64,000 nt of DNA, taken from positions 1-64,000 of the forward strand of contig CALFTK010000030.1 in assembly GCA_937916465.1 (NCBI GenBank), in the 5' to 3' direction. This DNA comes from an uncultured Bacteroidales bacterium (lineage in GTDB: Bacteria; Bacteroidota; Bacteroidia; Bacteroidales; Bacteroidaceae). Under the pieces are notes generated by a model that had not been told where the DNA came from, did no database searches, and saw only the letters and a program-made list of their open reading frames with translations. Every line of letters starts with the position of its first letter. Positions within the stretch are counted from its first letter, which is position 1. The position numbers were made by a program, and so were the translations under genes. Of the stretch, positions 1 to 8,293 are shown one piece after another.

Positions 1-62
1 GGGCTCGAACCCAGGACCCCATCCTTAAAAGGGATGTGCTCTACCTGCTGAGCTAGCGAATC
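1..62 (-). tRNA. tRNA-Lys (UUU), 3' end cut by window edge
   Basis: Read on the minus strand, the gene starts with acceptor strand GATTCGC at 62-56, followed by T8-A9, a normal D arm with GCTCAG and GGTAGAGC, an anticodon arm with loop CTTTTAA (anticodon TTT) and a T arm with GGTTCGA. The 3' acceptor strand lies beyond position 1. A good promoter sits just upstream. Confidence 0.9.
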
Positions 63-87
63 TACCTTATGTGCCGTTAAGCGGGTG

Positions 88-119
88 CAAAGATACACTC
101 TTTTAGTTAAGCGTGCAAA
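88..119 (-). promoter_or_regulatory. promoter of tRNA-Lys
   Basis: On the minus strand TTTG (119-116), a 20-base spacer and TATCTTTG (95-88) match the Bacteroides vegetative sigma factor consensus TTTG/N19-21/TAnnTTTG. The tRNA begins 25 bases downstream at 62. Confidence 0.8.
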
Positions 120-145
120 TTTTTTGCTATTTTTTTGTTATTGTT

Positions 146-1789
146 TTATTTTCCAATGCTGCGCATAAACAAACCGCCACTATAAACGGTCTTACCCTTT
201 ACATTTATACACTTAACATTGTTGTCTGTACTGAAAGCAAAAGTTTCGCCACCTGATATGGTTAAATTCTGCTCAGTATATATTGCAGCGTGGCTTGAAG
301 CAATCTTCAAACTATTACTGCCGTTAATGGCAAGACTACTGCAGTCAATAGCTCGCGGACGTACGTTCTCAGTTCCATCTGTAAACGATTCGCCTTCGGT
401 AACAACCGTAACAGTGCTATTGTCAAGTGTTATATCTCCTATCGCATTGATACCCTTTCCACCTTCTCCGATGCTTAAAATGCCTATTTCCGATTTGGAA
501 ATTAACAGAGCGCTCTTAGCACGAATACCTGCTGCAGATGAATAATCGGCTTCTGCATCGTCATATAAAGGGCTACCAGATGTCTGCAACTTAAGATATG
601 AATCTGCAATAGTTATGTCAAGATTGGCGGAAACAGCTTTGGAAGCATCACCACTAACCGTTGCTTGTATAACTGCATTTGAAATATTCAGTTTTCCCGA
701 TGTTGCTATAGCGTGTCCTTTAGGACCGGTTGTTGTCACCTCTGTATATCCACCCAGCAAATCTATATGGGTAGTGTCATTTGCGCTATAGTCGGCAGAA
801 ATACCATTATCTACAGAGTTTATACGCAATTCACCGCCATACATACCTATAAAACCTTTGCTTACGCTAATTCCATCATCATCGGCCTGAATATTCACGT
901 TACCACCCAACTGAATAAAATGGTCTTTAGTGTTGATACCATCCTTTACAGAAGTTATATTTATGGTACCGCAGGTCTTCCTCAGATAGATGTAGTCATC
1001 GCTGCACAAACCATGTCCACCAAACGATGTGATGTTCAGTGTGCCGCCTCCATCTATAATAAGCTGTCCTTCACTGAAAAACGTTCCTTTACGGTCTTCA
1101 TTGGCAGGACCAAAGTAGGTAGAACCATCCTTCAAATAGTTGGTAGTGCCGGCTTTTATAGTTACATACACAGATTTGCCGCTCTGGATATTTATAGCCG
1201 GACCGGATAGATTTGTAATATTTGCATTATCAAATTCAAGTACAAACTTTTTGTTCTCTTCTGTCACTCCATCATTGGCAACCATTTTGAACGAACCATT
1301 ATGTGTAGTTCCTTTCAGCCTATATCTTATTCTGCCTTTGGTGGATTTTACCGTTACATTCGCGCCATCAATAGTCAGTTCTACACCATCCACAGTAGTG
1401 TTTGCCGATGCACTATTGCCGTTATAGGTAATCACAATAGTTTTATCTTGCGAATATATCTCTTCGGTCTCTTCGCCGCTGTTGGTAATGGCAGGTAAAG
1501 ATTCGGTCAGTATAATATTTTTGAAATCGGTTGCTTCCGGAAAACGTTTTGCATTGCTAAAACTCATATTGAAAGATAGACTGTCAATCATAGCCAAAGG
1601 AAAATCAACAACCTTTTCTCCAATAAAAAACGATGCAAAACTCTCGTCTTCAGAAAAGTTTATGGAATCCATTTCTGAATAATCCTGATGCCAGACAGTA
1701 CCATTGTTTTGGTGAAAATTGATGTTTTGTGCAAAACAATTTACTGATACTGTCAGCAAGGATAAAAGCAATAGCCTTTTTATTTTCAT
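146..1789 (-). CDS. secreted beta-helix protein, Cthe_2159/DUF4353 family (carbohydrate-binding domain-containing)
   Basis: A 547-residue protein with a signal peptide ending near FAQN (about residue 21). After a short N-terminal region containing a MDSINF-type segment, it is built of many short beta strands rich in G, N, D and S, such as GGGTLNITS, DDDGISVSKG and SVDNGISADYS. That pattern is typical of the right-handed beta-helix Cthe_2159 family (PF14262, formerly DUF4353); the founding Clostridium thermocellum protein binds acidic sugar polymers and calcium. The start codon overlaps the stop of the upstream gene (ATGA), so the two are translationally coupled. It is the last gene of the VTC/DUF4956 operon. 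A surface or periplasmic ligand-binding role is inferred; the ligand is unknown. Confidence 0.8.
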   Translation of the reverse strand: MKIKRLLLLSLLTVSVNCFAQNINFHQNNGTVWHQDYSEMDSINFSEDESFASFFIGEKVVDFPLAMIDSLSFNMSFSNAKRFPEATDFKNIILTESLPAITNSGEETEEIYSQDKTIVITYNGNSASANTTVDGVELTIDGANVTVKSTKGRIRYRLKGTTHNGSFKMVANDGVTEENKKFVLEFDNANITNLSGPAINIQSGKSVYVTIKAGTTNYLKDGSTYFGPANEDRKGTFFSEGQLIIDGGGTLNITSFGGHGLCSDDYIYLRKTCGTINITSVKDGINTKDHFIQLGGNVNIQADDDGISVSKGFIGMYGGELRINSVDNGISADYSANDTTHIDLLGGYTEVTTTGPKGHAIATSGKLNISNAVIQATVSGDASKAVSANLDITIADSYLKLQTSGSPLYDDAEADYSSAAGIRAKSALLISKSEIGILSIGEGGKGINAIGDITLDNSTVTVVTEGESFTDGTENVRPRAIDCSSLAINGSNSLKIASSHAAIYTEQNLTISGGETFAFSTDNNVKCINVKGKTVYSGGLFMRSIGK

Positions 1790-2244
1790 TTTCTAATTTT
1801 GACAGTTACACCATTCAATTTTAACAGATAAATTCCATCTTGTAGCCCTGACAGGTCGATGTTTTCGGCATCGGTTGTGATGGCTTGTTTTAACACCACT
1901 CTTCCGCTAATGTTATAAACGGATAGAGTAGAACCTTTAGAGCCTGTAACGTATGCGTCGCCTGTTTGCGATGAATATGCCAGATGTCCGTCCATAATAC
2001 CTATAGCATTCATACCTGTGCCTGTTTCAAAAGCCAGTTTGCCTATAGTTGATATAGCATACTCAGAATATGTTTTATCAGTATATGTGGCAATCATATT
2101 ACCCTTTGAGAAGGTGATTTTTCTCAAATTCTCCAAGTCCAGATCTTTAGAACCGCCATCTTTGCCTTTTATTACAAGATTCTGAGCATCGGCGTTAAGG
2201 CTGAACAGCGATGCTGTCAATGCAATGAGTAGTATTTTTTTCAT
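1786..2244 (-). CDS. small secreted protein with T9SS type A-like C-terminal sorting domain
   Basis: A 152-residue protein with a signal peptide cut near ADAQN (about residue 21). A short middle part contains KDLDLENLRKITFSKGNM, a segment seen at the N terminus of many Bacteroidales secreted proteins. The C-terminal 75 residues look like a T9SS type A sorting domain: LSVYNISGRVVLK, then IDLSGLQDGIYLLKL and a basic end VKIRK. Almost nothing but the sorting-like domain remains after the signal peptide, so it may work as a partner or carrier rather than as a cargo enzyme. It sits 18 bases after the DUF2490 gene and overlaps the beta-helix gene by 4 bases. The family assignment of the tail is good; its use in secretion is inferred. 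Confidence 0.7.
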   Translation of the reverse strand: MKKILLIALTASLFSLNADAQNLVIKGKDGGSKDLDLENLRKITFSKGNMIATYTDKTYSEYAISTIGKLAFETGTGMNAIGIMDGHLAYSSQTGDAYVTGSKGSTLSVYNISGRVVLKQAITTDAENIDLSGLQDGIYLLKLNGVTVKIRK

Positions 2245-2262
2245 ACGCGTTTAATTTTCACA

Positions 2263-3156
2263 TTAAAATTCGAATTTATAGTTAAAACCAATTACAGAAC
2301 TGTTAGGGTCATCACCACTCTTCTGGTCCTGATACTGATAATACAATTTGAAAGAGTGTACCTTTTTATAGGTGTATTCGCCTCCAATAATATATCTGGT
2401 TTTGTTTAATGCAAAATTTTTGTTCAAATTGTTGAATAGTTCAACAGAGCAATACGGATTGATTTTGAAATTTGGAATGTCATAATCAATGCTAAATCTG
2501 CTTCTGAAAACATTGCTTGTCTTTGTATCTTTCCATTCCGGTTCGCTCTCTCTTACAACACAGCCCGGAATATTGTCATTTTCTCCGCTGACAATAGTTT
2601 CTCCCTCTTCTGCCGATTCACTTTCAGTGTATCTGTATTTGTGCTCCATAATCTGCTTCTTGTCATTGTAGGTCATCTGGTAGCGTTCGCGCAGTCCAAA
2701 CTTGAATCTGCCCAGTTCGTAACTTGCCGACAAAGATACGTATGCACGATGTTTTGTAATATTGTAGGCTTCGTCTATGTTATACTCCTGAAAAGTGTAA
2801 TCTTCAAAATCGGGATGCACGTACAAATCCTTATCACTGCGTTCTTCGGCATTCCATACATTCATATATTTGTAACCCACATCGGCCTTTACGCTGAATG
2901 TTTTATTTTCATTTCTATATAGTCTGTATGAAAGACCTGCGCCAACAGTCCAGCGGTCTGTATGGTTAAAATTGTCACGCATACGGTATTCCACCTCCAT
3001 ATCGGCATTAAAGCCTTTGGCTATTTTCTTTTCAGCTCCTATGCTAGTCCACAAACCTATACCTTCACCATCATTGTTCTGTGAATGCAATGAAATAGGT
3101 AGAAGTGTAGAACAGATTACTGCAATCAATATATTTTTAAACAAACTCTGTTTCAT
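2263..3156 (-). CDS. DUF2490 family outer-membrane protein
   Basis: A 297-residue protein with an N-terminal signal peptide (about residues 1-25, ending near SLHSQN). The rest alternates polar and aromatic residues in beta strands of the DUF2490 type: WTSIGAEKKI, DMEVEYRMRDN, WTVGAGLSYRLY and a final segment ending in aromatic F (IGFNYKFEF). This pattern suggests a 10-12 stranded outer-membrane barrel. It lies 5 bases downstream of the DUF4956 gene in the same transcript. Members often accompany VTC/DUF4956 genes in Bacteroidota, and a pore or assembly role for the operon product is inferred. No catalytic motif is visible. Confidence 0.75.
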   Translation of the reverse strand: MKQSLFKNILIAVICSTLLPISLHSQNNDGEGIGLWTSIGAEKKIAKGFNADMEVEYRMRDNFNHTDRWTVGAGLSYRLYRNENKTFSVKADVGYKYMNVWNAEERSDKDLYVHPDFEDYTFQEYNIDEAYNITKHRAYVSLSASYELGRFKFGLRERYQMTYNDKKQIMEHKYRYTESESAEEGETIVSGENDNIPGCVVRESEPEWKDTKTSNVFRSRFSIDYDIPNFKINPYCSVELFNNLNKNFALNKTRYIIGGEYTYKKVHSFKLYYQYQDQKSGDDPNSSVIGFNYKFEF

Positions 3157-3161
3157 AAAAA

Positions 3162-3920
3162 TTAGAATTTCTTGCTTCCTTTAACTACATTGTCAATAGT
3201 GCCGAATTCATCCATAACAGGTTCGTAATATATCTTCAGGATGGCAGAATCTTTAAGAAAATCTACATTGCCAACCTCTATACGGATAATCTTCAGCCCA
3301 AGTCTCTTCTCCAAATCGGCCTTCAGTTCATCTTCCTTGTCGGGTGCAACCAACTTTATATTATCATAAGTAACCAGTTTAGAAGGAACGTGCTTCATCC
3401 AGGTGGTATTTTCGCAAACGCCAAGAGCTATCAGGAAGATGGAGTTGGTTAAAAGCAGTTCAAAGAAACTTACGCTGGTTGCCAATCCATTGATAGCCGA
3501 AACCGCAATTATAACAAACAGATATGTCATTTCGCGTATAGGAACCTGTTCAGTACGATATTTGATAATACCAAATATGGCAAATAGACCCAGTGCAAAA
3601 CCTATTTTCAGTTTAACACCGCCCATCAGATAGATAAGCAGGAATATACTTATACCGATAAGTGTAAATGTAAAGTAGTAATCTCTTCTTTTTGCTTTGG
3701 GGTAGTAGAAAGCATGAACAATAACAGCAACTGTAATGATGTTGATAAATAATCGGATAAGCATCTCCCAAACTCCATCCCACATAGGCCAGAAAGGAGT
3801 GGCGGTTACACTTTGTACAATCTCATTAACTTCATCTCCAAGCAGATCTGTTTCATCTGCCACTGCTGCAAACATCTGGTTTAAGCCACCGGAAAGCATT
3901 GTTGTTAGTAATTTAAACAT
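3162..3920 (-). CDS. DUF4956 family inner-membrane protein
   Basis: A 252-residue protein with four to five hydrophobic helices between about residues 50 and 170, then a soluble C-terminal domain of about 80 residues. The family signature is clear: GLFAIFGIIKYRTEQVPIRE followed by MTYLFVIIAVSAINGL. The tail (KADLEKRLGLKIIRIEVGNV) resembles a small alpha-beta ligand domain facing the cytoplasm. It overlaps the upstream VTC gene by 8 bases, so the products are probably made together. VTC-DUF4956 pairing is a recurrent gene neighbourhood; the biochemical activity of DUF4956 is unknown. Confidence 0.85.
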   Translation of the reverse strand: MFKLLTTMLSGGLNQMFAAVADETDLLGDEVNEIVQSVTATPFWPMWDGVWEMLIRLFINIITVAVIVHAFYYPKAKRRDYYFTFTLIGISIFLLIYLMGGVKLKIGFALGLFAIFGIIKYRTEQVPIREMTYLFVIIAVSAINGLATSVSFFELLLTNSIFLIALGVCENTTWMKHVPSKLVTYDNIKLVAPDKEDELKADLEKRLGLKIIRIEVGNVDFLKDSAILKIYYEPVMDEFGTIDNVVKGSKKF

Positions 3921-4689
3921 AGTGGTTAGTTATTTTTTTTATTTTTCTCAATCTTATATTAAAACGGTTAGTCTTTATACCATCGGTCGTCAAGGCGGTT
4001 CCTATACAGTATTTGCTGAATCCCGACGGATGAATGCGCAGTTTGCGCAAAATCTCCAGAATAGGTGAATAGGTGTTACCGTCTCTCTTTACCTCTATAA
4101 TCACCAGATTGTCCATTTTTAAATCATTGCCGGTAACTTCATTGTGAAATGATAATCCGGTATCAATGGTCAATCTCTCTGTTTTAGCATTGTTTACCAA
4201 AGTTATACGTTCAAAATGGTTGGTGATTTTTGGACTCATCTCATTCAATTTTATGGGCAGAATAGCATATTTGTCCAAAAAGTCAGAAGTCTCTTCATTG
4301 CAGGCACTGCTTACGCCCTCCACTTCAATACGTTTCTTCTTTGTTCTACCGTGATTGTTCTTAATTTTAACTTCAAAAAACACATCTCCGGTAGTCATGT
4401 ATTCTCTTACTCTTACCTTTTGTCTTCTTAAAAAACCGTTATGGTGCTTTACGTACATAGTGTAATTGCTGTCATCGAAATATGTGGTTCTGTATTCGGC
4501 ATATCTCTGTCCGTCAATTACTTGTACCATATAGTCGTCTTGTGCCATTTCCAAAAGTTTCAGCAATTGGGCTTCAGTTGCCAAATACTTTCTATCCGTC
4601 CTGTTCATAAGCCGAATAGCCGACATCTCGTCCAAAGAGATGCCCGGTAAAGTGTCTAAATATTTTGAAAAGTCAGCACGCATACGCAA
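3913..4689 (-). CDS. VTC domain protein (polyphosphate polymerase-like)
   Basis: A 258-residue soluble protein made almost entirely of a VTC-type triphosphate tunnel domain. Basic and acidic strands that line the tunnel are visible: DRKYLA near residue 31, YRTTYFDD near 66, FLRRQKVRVREYM near 85, VFFEVKIKNN near 103 and KYCIG near the end. In yeast VTC4 this fold makes polyphosphate from ATP; in bacteria the same domain occurs next to DUF4956 and CotH/Cthe_2159 genes and its product is not established. It is the first gene of the operon, 40 bases behind a consensus promoter. Polyphosphate synthesis is possible, but a different nucleotide- or polyphosphate-linked reaction cannot be excluded. 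Confidence 0.8.
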   Translation of the reverse strand: MRMRADFSKYLDTLPGISLDEMSAIRLMNRTDRKYLATEAQLLKLLEMAQDDYMVQVIDGQRYAEYRTTYFDDSNYTMYVKHHNGFLRRQKVRVREYMTTGDVFFEVKIKNNHGRTKKKRIEVEGVSSACNEETSDFLDKYAILPIKLNEMSPKITNHFERITLVNNAKTERLTIDTGLSFHNEVTGNDLKMDNLVIIEVKRDGNTYSPILEILRKLRIHPSGFSKYCIGTALTTDGIKTNRFNIRLRKIKKITNHYV

Positions 4690-4728
4690 AATTCAGGTAG
4701 TCTTAAACTACAAACTACCTATATTATG

Positions 4729-4759
4729 CAAAAGTAGTAATAATATCTTACCTACCAAC
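4729..4759 (-). promoter_or_regulatory. promoter of the VTC/DUF4956 operon
   Basis: On the minus strand GTTG (4759-4756), a 19-base spacer and TACTTTTG (4736-4729) fit the Bacteroides promoter pattern. The first start codon is at 4689. Confidence 0.6.
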
Positions 4760-4867
4760 TTATAACCCCGATTTTTTCAAAAATAGTGCCCTATCTGCTT
4801 GTTATTTCTTTTACTTGTATTATCTTTACATTCCAACAGACTATTACATCAAATAAATAGAAGAGTT

Positions 4868-5428
4868 ATGTTTGATATTGATGAATGCCTAATGCAGGCC
4901 GAAGAGATGATGGAAATGGCCATCATTCATTTAGAAGACGAATTTGCACATATTCGTGCAGGCAAAGCTAATGTCCGAATTTTAGATGATATCCGTGTTG
5001 ATTCATACGGTTCTATGGTGCCTTTGAACAATGTGGCAGCATTGTCAACCCCCGATGCTCGTACCATTGCTATACGTCCTTGGGACAAAGGAATGATAAG
5101 GATTATTGAAAAAGCCATAATAGATTCGTCAGTTGGTATTATGCCAAGCAATAATGGTGAAATAATTCGATTGGCTATTCCACCATTGACAGAAGAGCGT
5201 CGTAGGGATTTGGTAAAACAGAGCGGTAAGGCCAATGAAGCAACAAAGGTTTCCATAAGAAACGCTCGTCGCGATACAATCGACTCTCTGAAGAAAGCTT
5301 TGAAAGAGGGGCTGCCTGAAGATGCAGAAAAAGATGCAGAAGATAAACTGCAGAAACTGCATGACAAATATATAAAGAAGGCAGAAGAACTGTTCTCCGA
5401 AAAAGAAAAAGAGATAATGACAATCTAA
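4868..5428 (+). CDS. frr: ribosome recycling factor
   Basis: A 186-residue protein that splits the post-termination ribosome together with EF-G. The three-helix-bundle and head domains are recognisable: HIRAGKANVRILD at about 33, the NVAALSTPDARTIAIRPWDK segment at about 59, and PPLTEERRRDLVKQ at about 107. An in-frame start exists 69 bases upstream, but ATG 4868 gives the family's standard N terminus (MFDIDECLMQAEEMM). rsgA follows after 8 bases, so both ribosome-maintenance genes are probably cotranscribed. Confidence 0.95.
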   Translation: MFDIDECLMQAEEMMEMAIIHLEDEFAHIRAGKANVRILDDIRVDSYGSMVPLNNVAALSTPDARTIAIRPWDKGMIRIIEKAIIDSSVGIMPSNNGEIIRLAIPPLTEERRRDLVKQSGKANEATKVSIRNARRDTIDSLKKALKEGLPEDAEKDAEDKLQKLHDKYIKKAEELFSEKEKEIMTI

Positions 5429-5436
5429 TAGTGCTG

Positions 5437-6372
5437 ATGCGCGGGATAGTAGTCAAAAGTACAGGTAGCAGCTATCAGGTATATACTGATGATGGCAATA
5501 TTCAGGAGTGTATAATAAAAGGCAACTTCCGTATAAAAGGTATTAAGAGTACTAATCCTGTTGCTGTAGGCGATTATGTAAAGATATCGGCGGCATCGGC
5601 AGATGTACCGGCATTTATAGTGGATATAGAGGAACGTCGTAACTATATAATACGACGCTCCTCTAATTTGTCTAAACAGTCTCATATTTTGGCATGCAAT
5701 TTGGATTTATGTCTGCTTGTTGTTACAATAAATCATCCTGAAACATCCACAGTCTTTATAGATAGGTTTCTGGCATCGGCTTGGGCATACAGAATACCTG
5801 TAACATTACTCTTTAATAAAGCAGATTTATATAATGATGCAGAAAATGAGCGCCTGACAGAACTGATGGAACTATACCGCTCTATTGGGTATAATTGCCT
5901 TGTTTGTGATGCTTTGCATGGTACCGGCATAGATGACATACGCAACCTGCTTAAAGATAATGTAACACTTATATCGGGCAATTCCGGAGTAGGTAAAAGC
6001 ACTCTTATCAACCGACTGTTGCCTGACCTGAACCTAAAGACATCGCAAATATCGGAAAAACACAACACAGGTATGCATACAACCACTTTTTCAGAAATGT
6101 TCCAATTATCCGATGGCGGTTGGATAATAGATTCTCCCGGTATAAAGGGATTCGGAATGTATGATATGAATCCCGAAGAGATAAGTCACTATTTCCCGGA
6201 AATATTCAAATGTTCTGAAAACTGCAAATACGGAAACTGCACCCATACCAACGAACCACAATGTGCCGTAAAAAGTGCGGTGGAAACGGGAGAAATCAAT
6301 ATATCCCGTTACGCAAGCTATCTCAGTATGCTTGAAGATAACGAAGAGGGAAAATATCGTTCAAATATATAG
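5437..6372 (+). CDS. rsgA: ribosome small subunit-dependent GTPase A
   Basis: A 311-residue late 30S assembly GTPase. It has an N-terminal OB fold, then a circularly permuted GTPase: G4 (LLFNKADL, about residue 124) comes before G1 (GNSGVGKSTL, about 186) and G3 (DSPG, about 231). The C-terminal zinc finger is visible as CSENCKYGNCTH. ATG 5437 gives the usual MRGIVVKSTGS beginning; a GTG at 5431 is also possible. The stop codon directly abuts that of the convergent tadA gene, with no base between them. Confidence 0.95.
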   Translation: MRGIVVKSTGSSYQVYTDDGNIQECIIKGNFRIKGIKSTNPVAVGDYVKISAASADVPAFIVDIEERRNYIIRRSSNLSKQSHILACNLDLCLLVVTINHPETSTVFIDRFLASAWAYRIPVTLLFNKADLYNDAENERLTELMELYRSIGYNCLVCDALHGTGIDDIRNLLKDNVTLISGNSGVGKSTLINRLLPDLNLKTSQISEKHNTGMHTTTFSEMFQLSDGGWIIDSPGIKGFGMYDMNPEEISHYFPEIFKCSENCKYGNCTHTNEPQCAVKSAVETGEINISRYASYLSMLEDNEEGKYRSNI

Positions 6373-6807
6373 TCAACGTCTGTTCTTGAAGAAATCCTTC
6401 ATTAGTTCTGCGCATTCGTCGGCCATAATCCCGCAAGTGACAGATGCTTTTGGGTGTAAAACCTTAGGAGCAAACTTTGTATATCCTCTCTTTTCGTCCG
6501 AAGCACCATAGACCAATCGGGATAATTGCGCCCATCCAATAGCACCGGCGCACATGGGGCAAGGTTCTAATGTGACATATAGAGTACAACCATCAAGATA
6601 TTTGCCACCCAGATAGTTCGCTGCTGCAGTGATAGCCTGCATTTCGGCGTGGGCTGTAACATCTGTAAGTGTTTCGGTCAGATTGTGGGTACGTGCTATT
6701 ACCCTGTTGCCACATACTATAACAGCACCCACCGGAATCTCACCCTTCTGAGCAGCCAGATGCGCTTCTTCCAAAGCCATCTTCATATACTTGACGTCTT
6801 GCTCCAT
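6373..6807 (-). CDS. tadA: tRNA-specific adenosine deaminase (A34 to I)
   Basis: A 144-residue zinc deaminase. The HAEMQA motif gives the zinc ligand and catalytic Glu, and PCPMCAGAIG supplies the two Cys ligands. The tail KASVTCGIMADECAELMKDF fits the TadA/nucleoside deaminase family. The start at 6807 (MEQDVKYMKMALEEA) is preferred over a longer frame because that frame's extra N-terminal residues are only a reading of the upstream gene in another frame. It follows the small gene ending at 6810 with a 2-base gap, so the two are probably coupled. Confidence 0.92.
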   Translation of the reverse strand: MEQDVKYMKMALEEAHLAAQKGEIPVGAVIVCGNRVIARTHNLTETLTDVTAHAEMQAITAAANYLGGKYLDGCTLYVTLEPCPMCAGAIGWAQLSRLVYGASDEKRGYTKFAPKVLHPKASVTCGIMADECAELMKDFFKNRR

Positions 6808-6809
6808 AT

Positions 6810-7010
6810 TTATCTTCTCATATCCTGTTCTGTAAACAGGGTAGGATAGTCCTGCTCTAAATTCTTCATTATAAACGCAAGAATAGTTTCGCGCATCCAT
6901 CTGCTTTTATTTGTTATCTTGTATTTTTGCAGATAATGGTCAATGATACGCTCCTCTTCTTCGCTTATTAGACAGGTAATCCTTCTGTTTCTTACAACTT
7001 CTTTTTTCAT
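6810..7010 (-). CDS. small ribbon-helix-helix/MobC-like protein, 66 residues
   Basis: The protein begins MKKEVVRNRRITCLISEEEE and continues with a helix pair (RIIDHYLQKYKITNKS, RWMRETILAFIMKNLEQ). A basic beta strand followed by two helices resembles the ribbon-helix-helix proteins used as small DNA-binding regulators or relaxosome accessory factors. It sits 2 bases upstream of tadA, on the same strand and divergent from yraN. It may regulate its own operon, but this rests only on the fold pattern. A longer in-frame start at 7109 would overlap yraN and is less likely. Confidence 0.6.
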   Translation of the reverse strand: MKKEVVRNRRITCLISEEEERIIDHYLQKYKITNKSRWMRETILAFIMKNLEQDYPTLFTEQDMRR

Positions 7011-7097
7011 AATCGGTAGCGAAGATATTACATTTTGTTTAAATTCTTCGTTTTTCAACAGCGTTTCACTAATTTCGCACAGTAAAAACCTAAATCT

Positions 7098-7466
7098 ATG
7101 GCAAAACATAACTTGTTGGGAATAGCCGGTGAATCAATAGCCTGTAAATATTTGATGCACAAAGGCTACTACATTAAAGATAGAAATTGGCGCAGTGGAC
7201 ATAAAGAATTGGACATAGTCGCTATAAAAGATGATGTATTGGTGATAATAGAGGTGAAAACGCGCAGAAACAGCGATTTTGGTAATCCCGAAGATGCTGT
7301 CGATAATAGAAAGATACGGCGTATAGTACTTGCAGCCGATGCATACTTAAAATGCAAACAGATAGATGCAACAGTCCGTTTTGATGTAATAACAGTTGTT
7401 ATAGGTAAGGACGGACAGAATGAAATTAAACATTTAGAGGATGCCTTTTTTGCTCCATTGTGGTAA
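7098..7466 (+). CDS. YraN family protein (UPF0102, predicted endonuclease fold)
   Basis: A 122-residue protein matching the YraN/UPF0102 family. Motifs are GIAGESIACKYL at residue 8, RNWRSGHKELDIVA at about 29 (the E and D of an RNase H-like/restriction endonuclease fold), IIEVKTRR at about 50 and AVDNRKIRRI at about 66. The molecular function of the family is unclear. birA begins 2 bases after the stop, so the two genes form one unit. Confidence 0.9.
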   Translation: MAKHNLLGIAGESIACKYLMHKGYYIKDRNWRSGHKELDIVAIKDDVLVIIEVKTRRNSDFGNPEDAVDNRKIRRIVLAADAYLKCKQIDATVRFDVITVVIGKDGQNEIKHLEDAFFAPLW

Positions 7467-7468
7467 AG

Positions 7469-8236
7469 ATGAAGGAATATAGAGTTAAACGACATAAGTT
7501 ACAGACCGTTCATTCTACAAATAGTTATCTCAAAGAATTGAATGGAGGGGATGCGAGTTTCAATATGGAACTTGCCACCGCAGAATTTCAGACAGCCGGA
7601 AGAGGGCAGAAAGGAAACAGTTGGGAATCGGACGAAGGGGCTAATCTGTTGTTCAGCATATTGTTACACCCCACTTATGTGCAGGCCTCCAAACAGTTTT
7701 GTATATCACAAGCCATAGCGTTGGCAGTGGTAGATGCACTGAAAGAGATAGTGCATGACCCATCTATAGCAGAACCATTCACTGTAAAATGGCCCAATGA
7801 CATCTATTGGGGCGGCAAAAAGATAGCAGGCATACTTATAGAGAATGAATTGTACGGATCGACTATAAAAGATTGCATCATTGGCGTAGGGCTGAATGTT
7901 AATCAGCAGTTATTCAAAAGTGATGCCCCCAATCCTATATCTCTATATAATATATTAGGTGTAGAGGTAGATAGGGAAGAACTGCTCAACACAGTTATCA
8001 GAAATTTTATCAGAAACATCATAATGATAGAGAGTAAACAGACCACCCAATTACACAATAGTTATATGCAGACTCTGTTTAGAAAAGAGGGATTCCACAA
8101 ATATAGAGATGAAGATGGTGAATTTATGGCTGCAATACACTCTGTGCGTGACGATGGCAGGCTGATACTTCTTGATGCCAATGGCAAAGAACGCGTATAT
8201 GAATTTAAAGAGGTGGCAATAGTCCTGGAAAATTGA
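7469..8236 (+). CDS. birA: biotin--[acetyl-CoA-carboxylase] ligase
   Basis: A 255-residue catalytic-domain-only biotin protein ligase, which activates biotin with ATP and transfers it to carboxylase carrier domains. The biotinyl-AMP loop is GRGQKGNSWES (about residue 46), the ligand core KWPNDIYWGGKKIAGILIE (about 109) and the SH3-like C-terminal domain about 210-255. There is no N-terminal winged-helix domain, so this is not a BirA-type repressor. ATG 7469 is preferred to GTG 7460, which overlaps the end of yraN. Confidence 0.93.
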   Translation: MKEYRVKRHKLQTVHSTNSYLKELNGGDASFNMELATAEFQTAGRGQKGNSWESDEGANLLFSILLHPTYVQASKQFCISQAIALAVVDALKEIVHDPSIAEPFTVKWPNDIYWGGKKIAGILIENELYGSTIKDCIIGVGLNVNQQLFKSDAPNPISLYNILGVEVDREELLNTVIRNFIRNIIMIESKQTTQLHNSYMQTLFRKEGFHKYRDEDGEFMAAIHSVRDDGRLILLDANGKERVYEFKEVAIVLEN

Positions 8237-8293
8237 TAAAATGTTGTCAAGTAGCGGAAAATAGATTACTTTTACAAAAAATAATATTCAGAT

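Noticed and set aside
713..1210. 165-codon plus-strand frame inside the beta-helix gene
   Set aside because: It is antisense to a well-supported coding gene with signal peptide and family repeats; its composition (many I, Y, T) is a reflection of the other strand.
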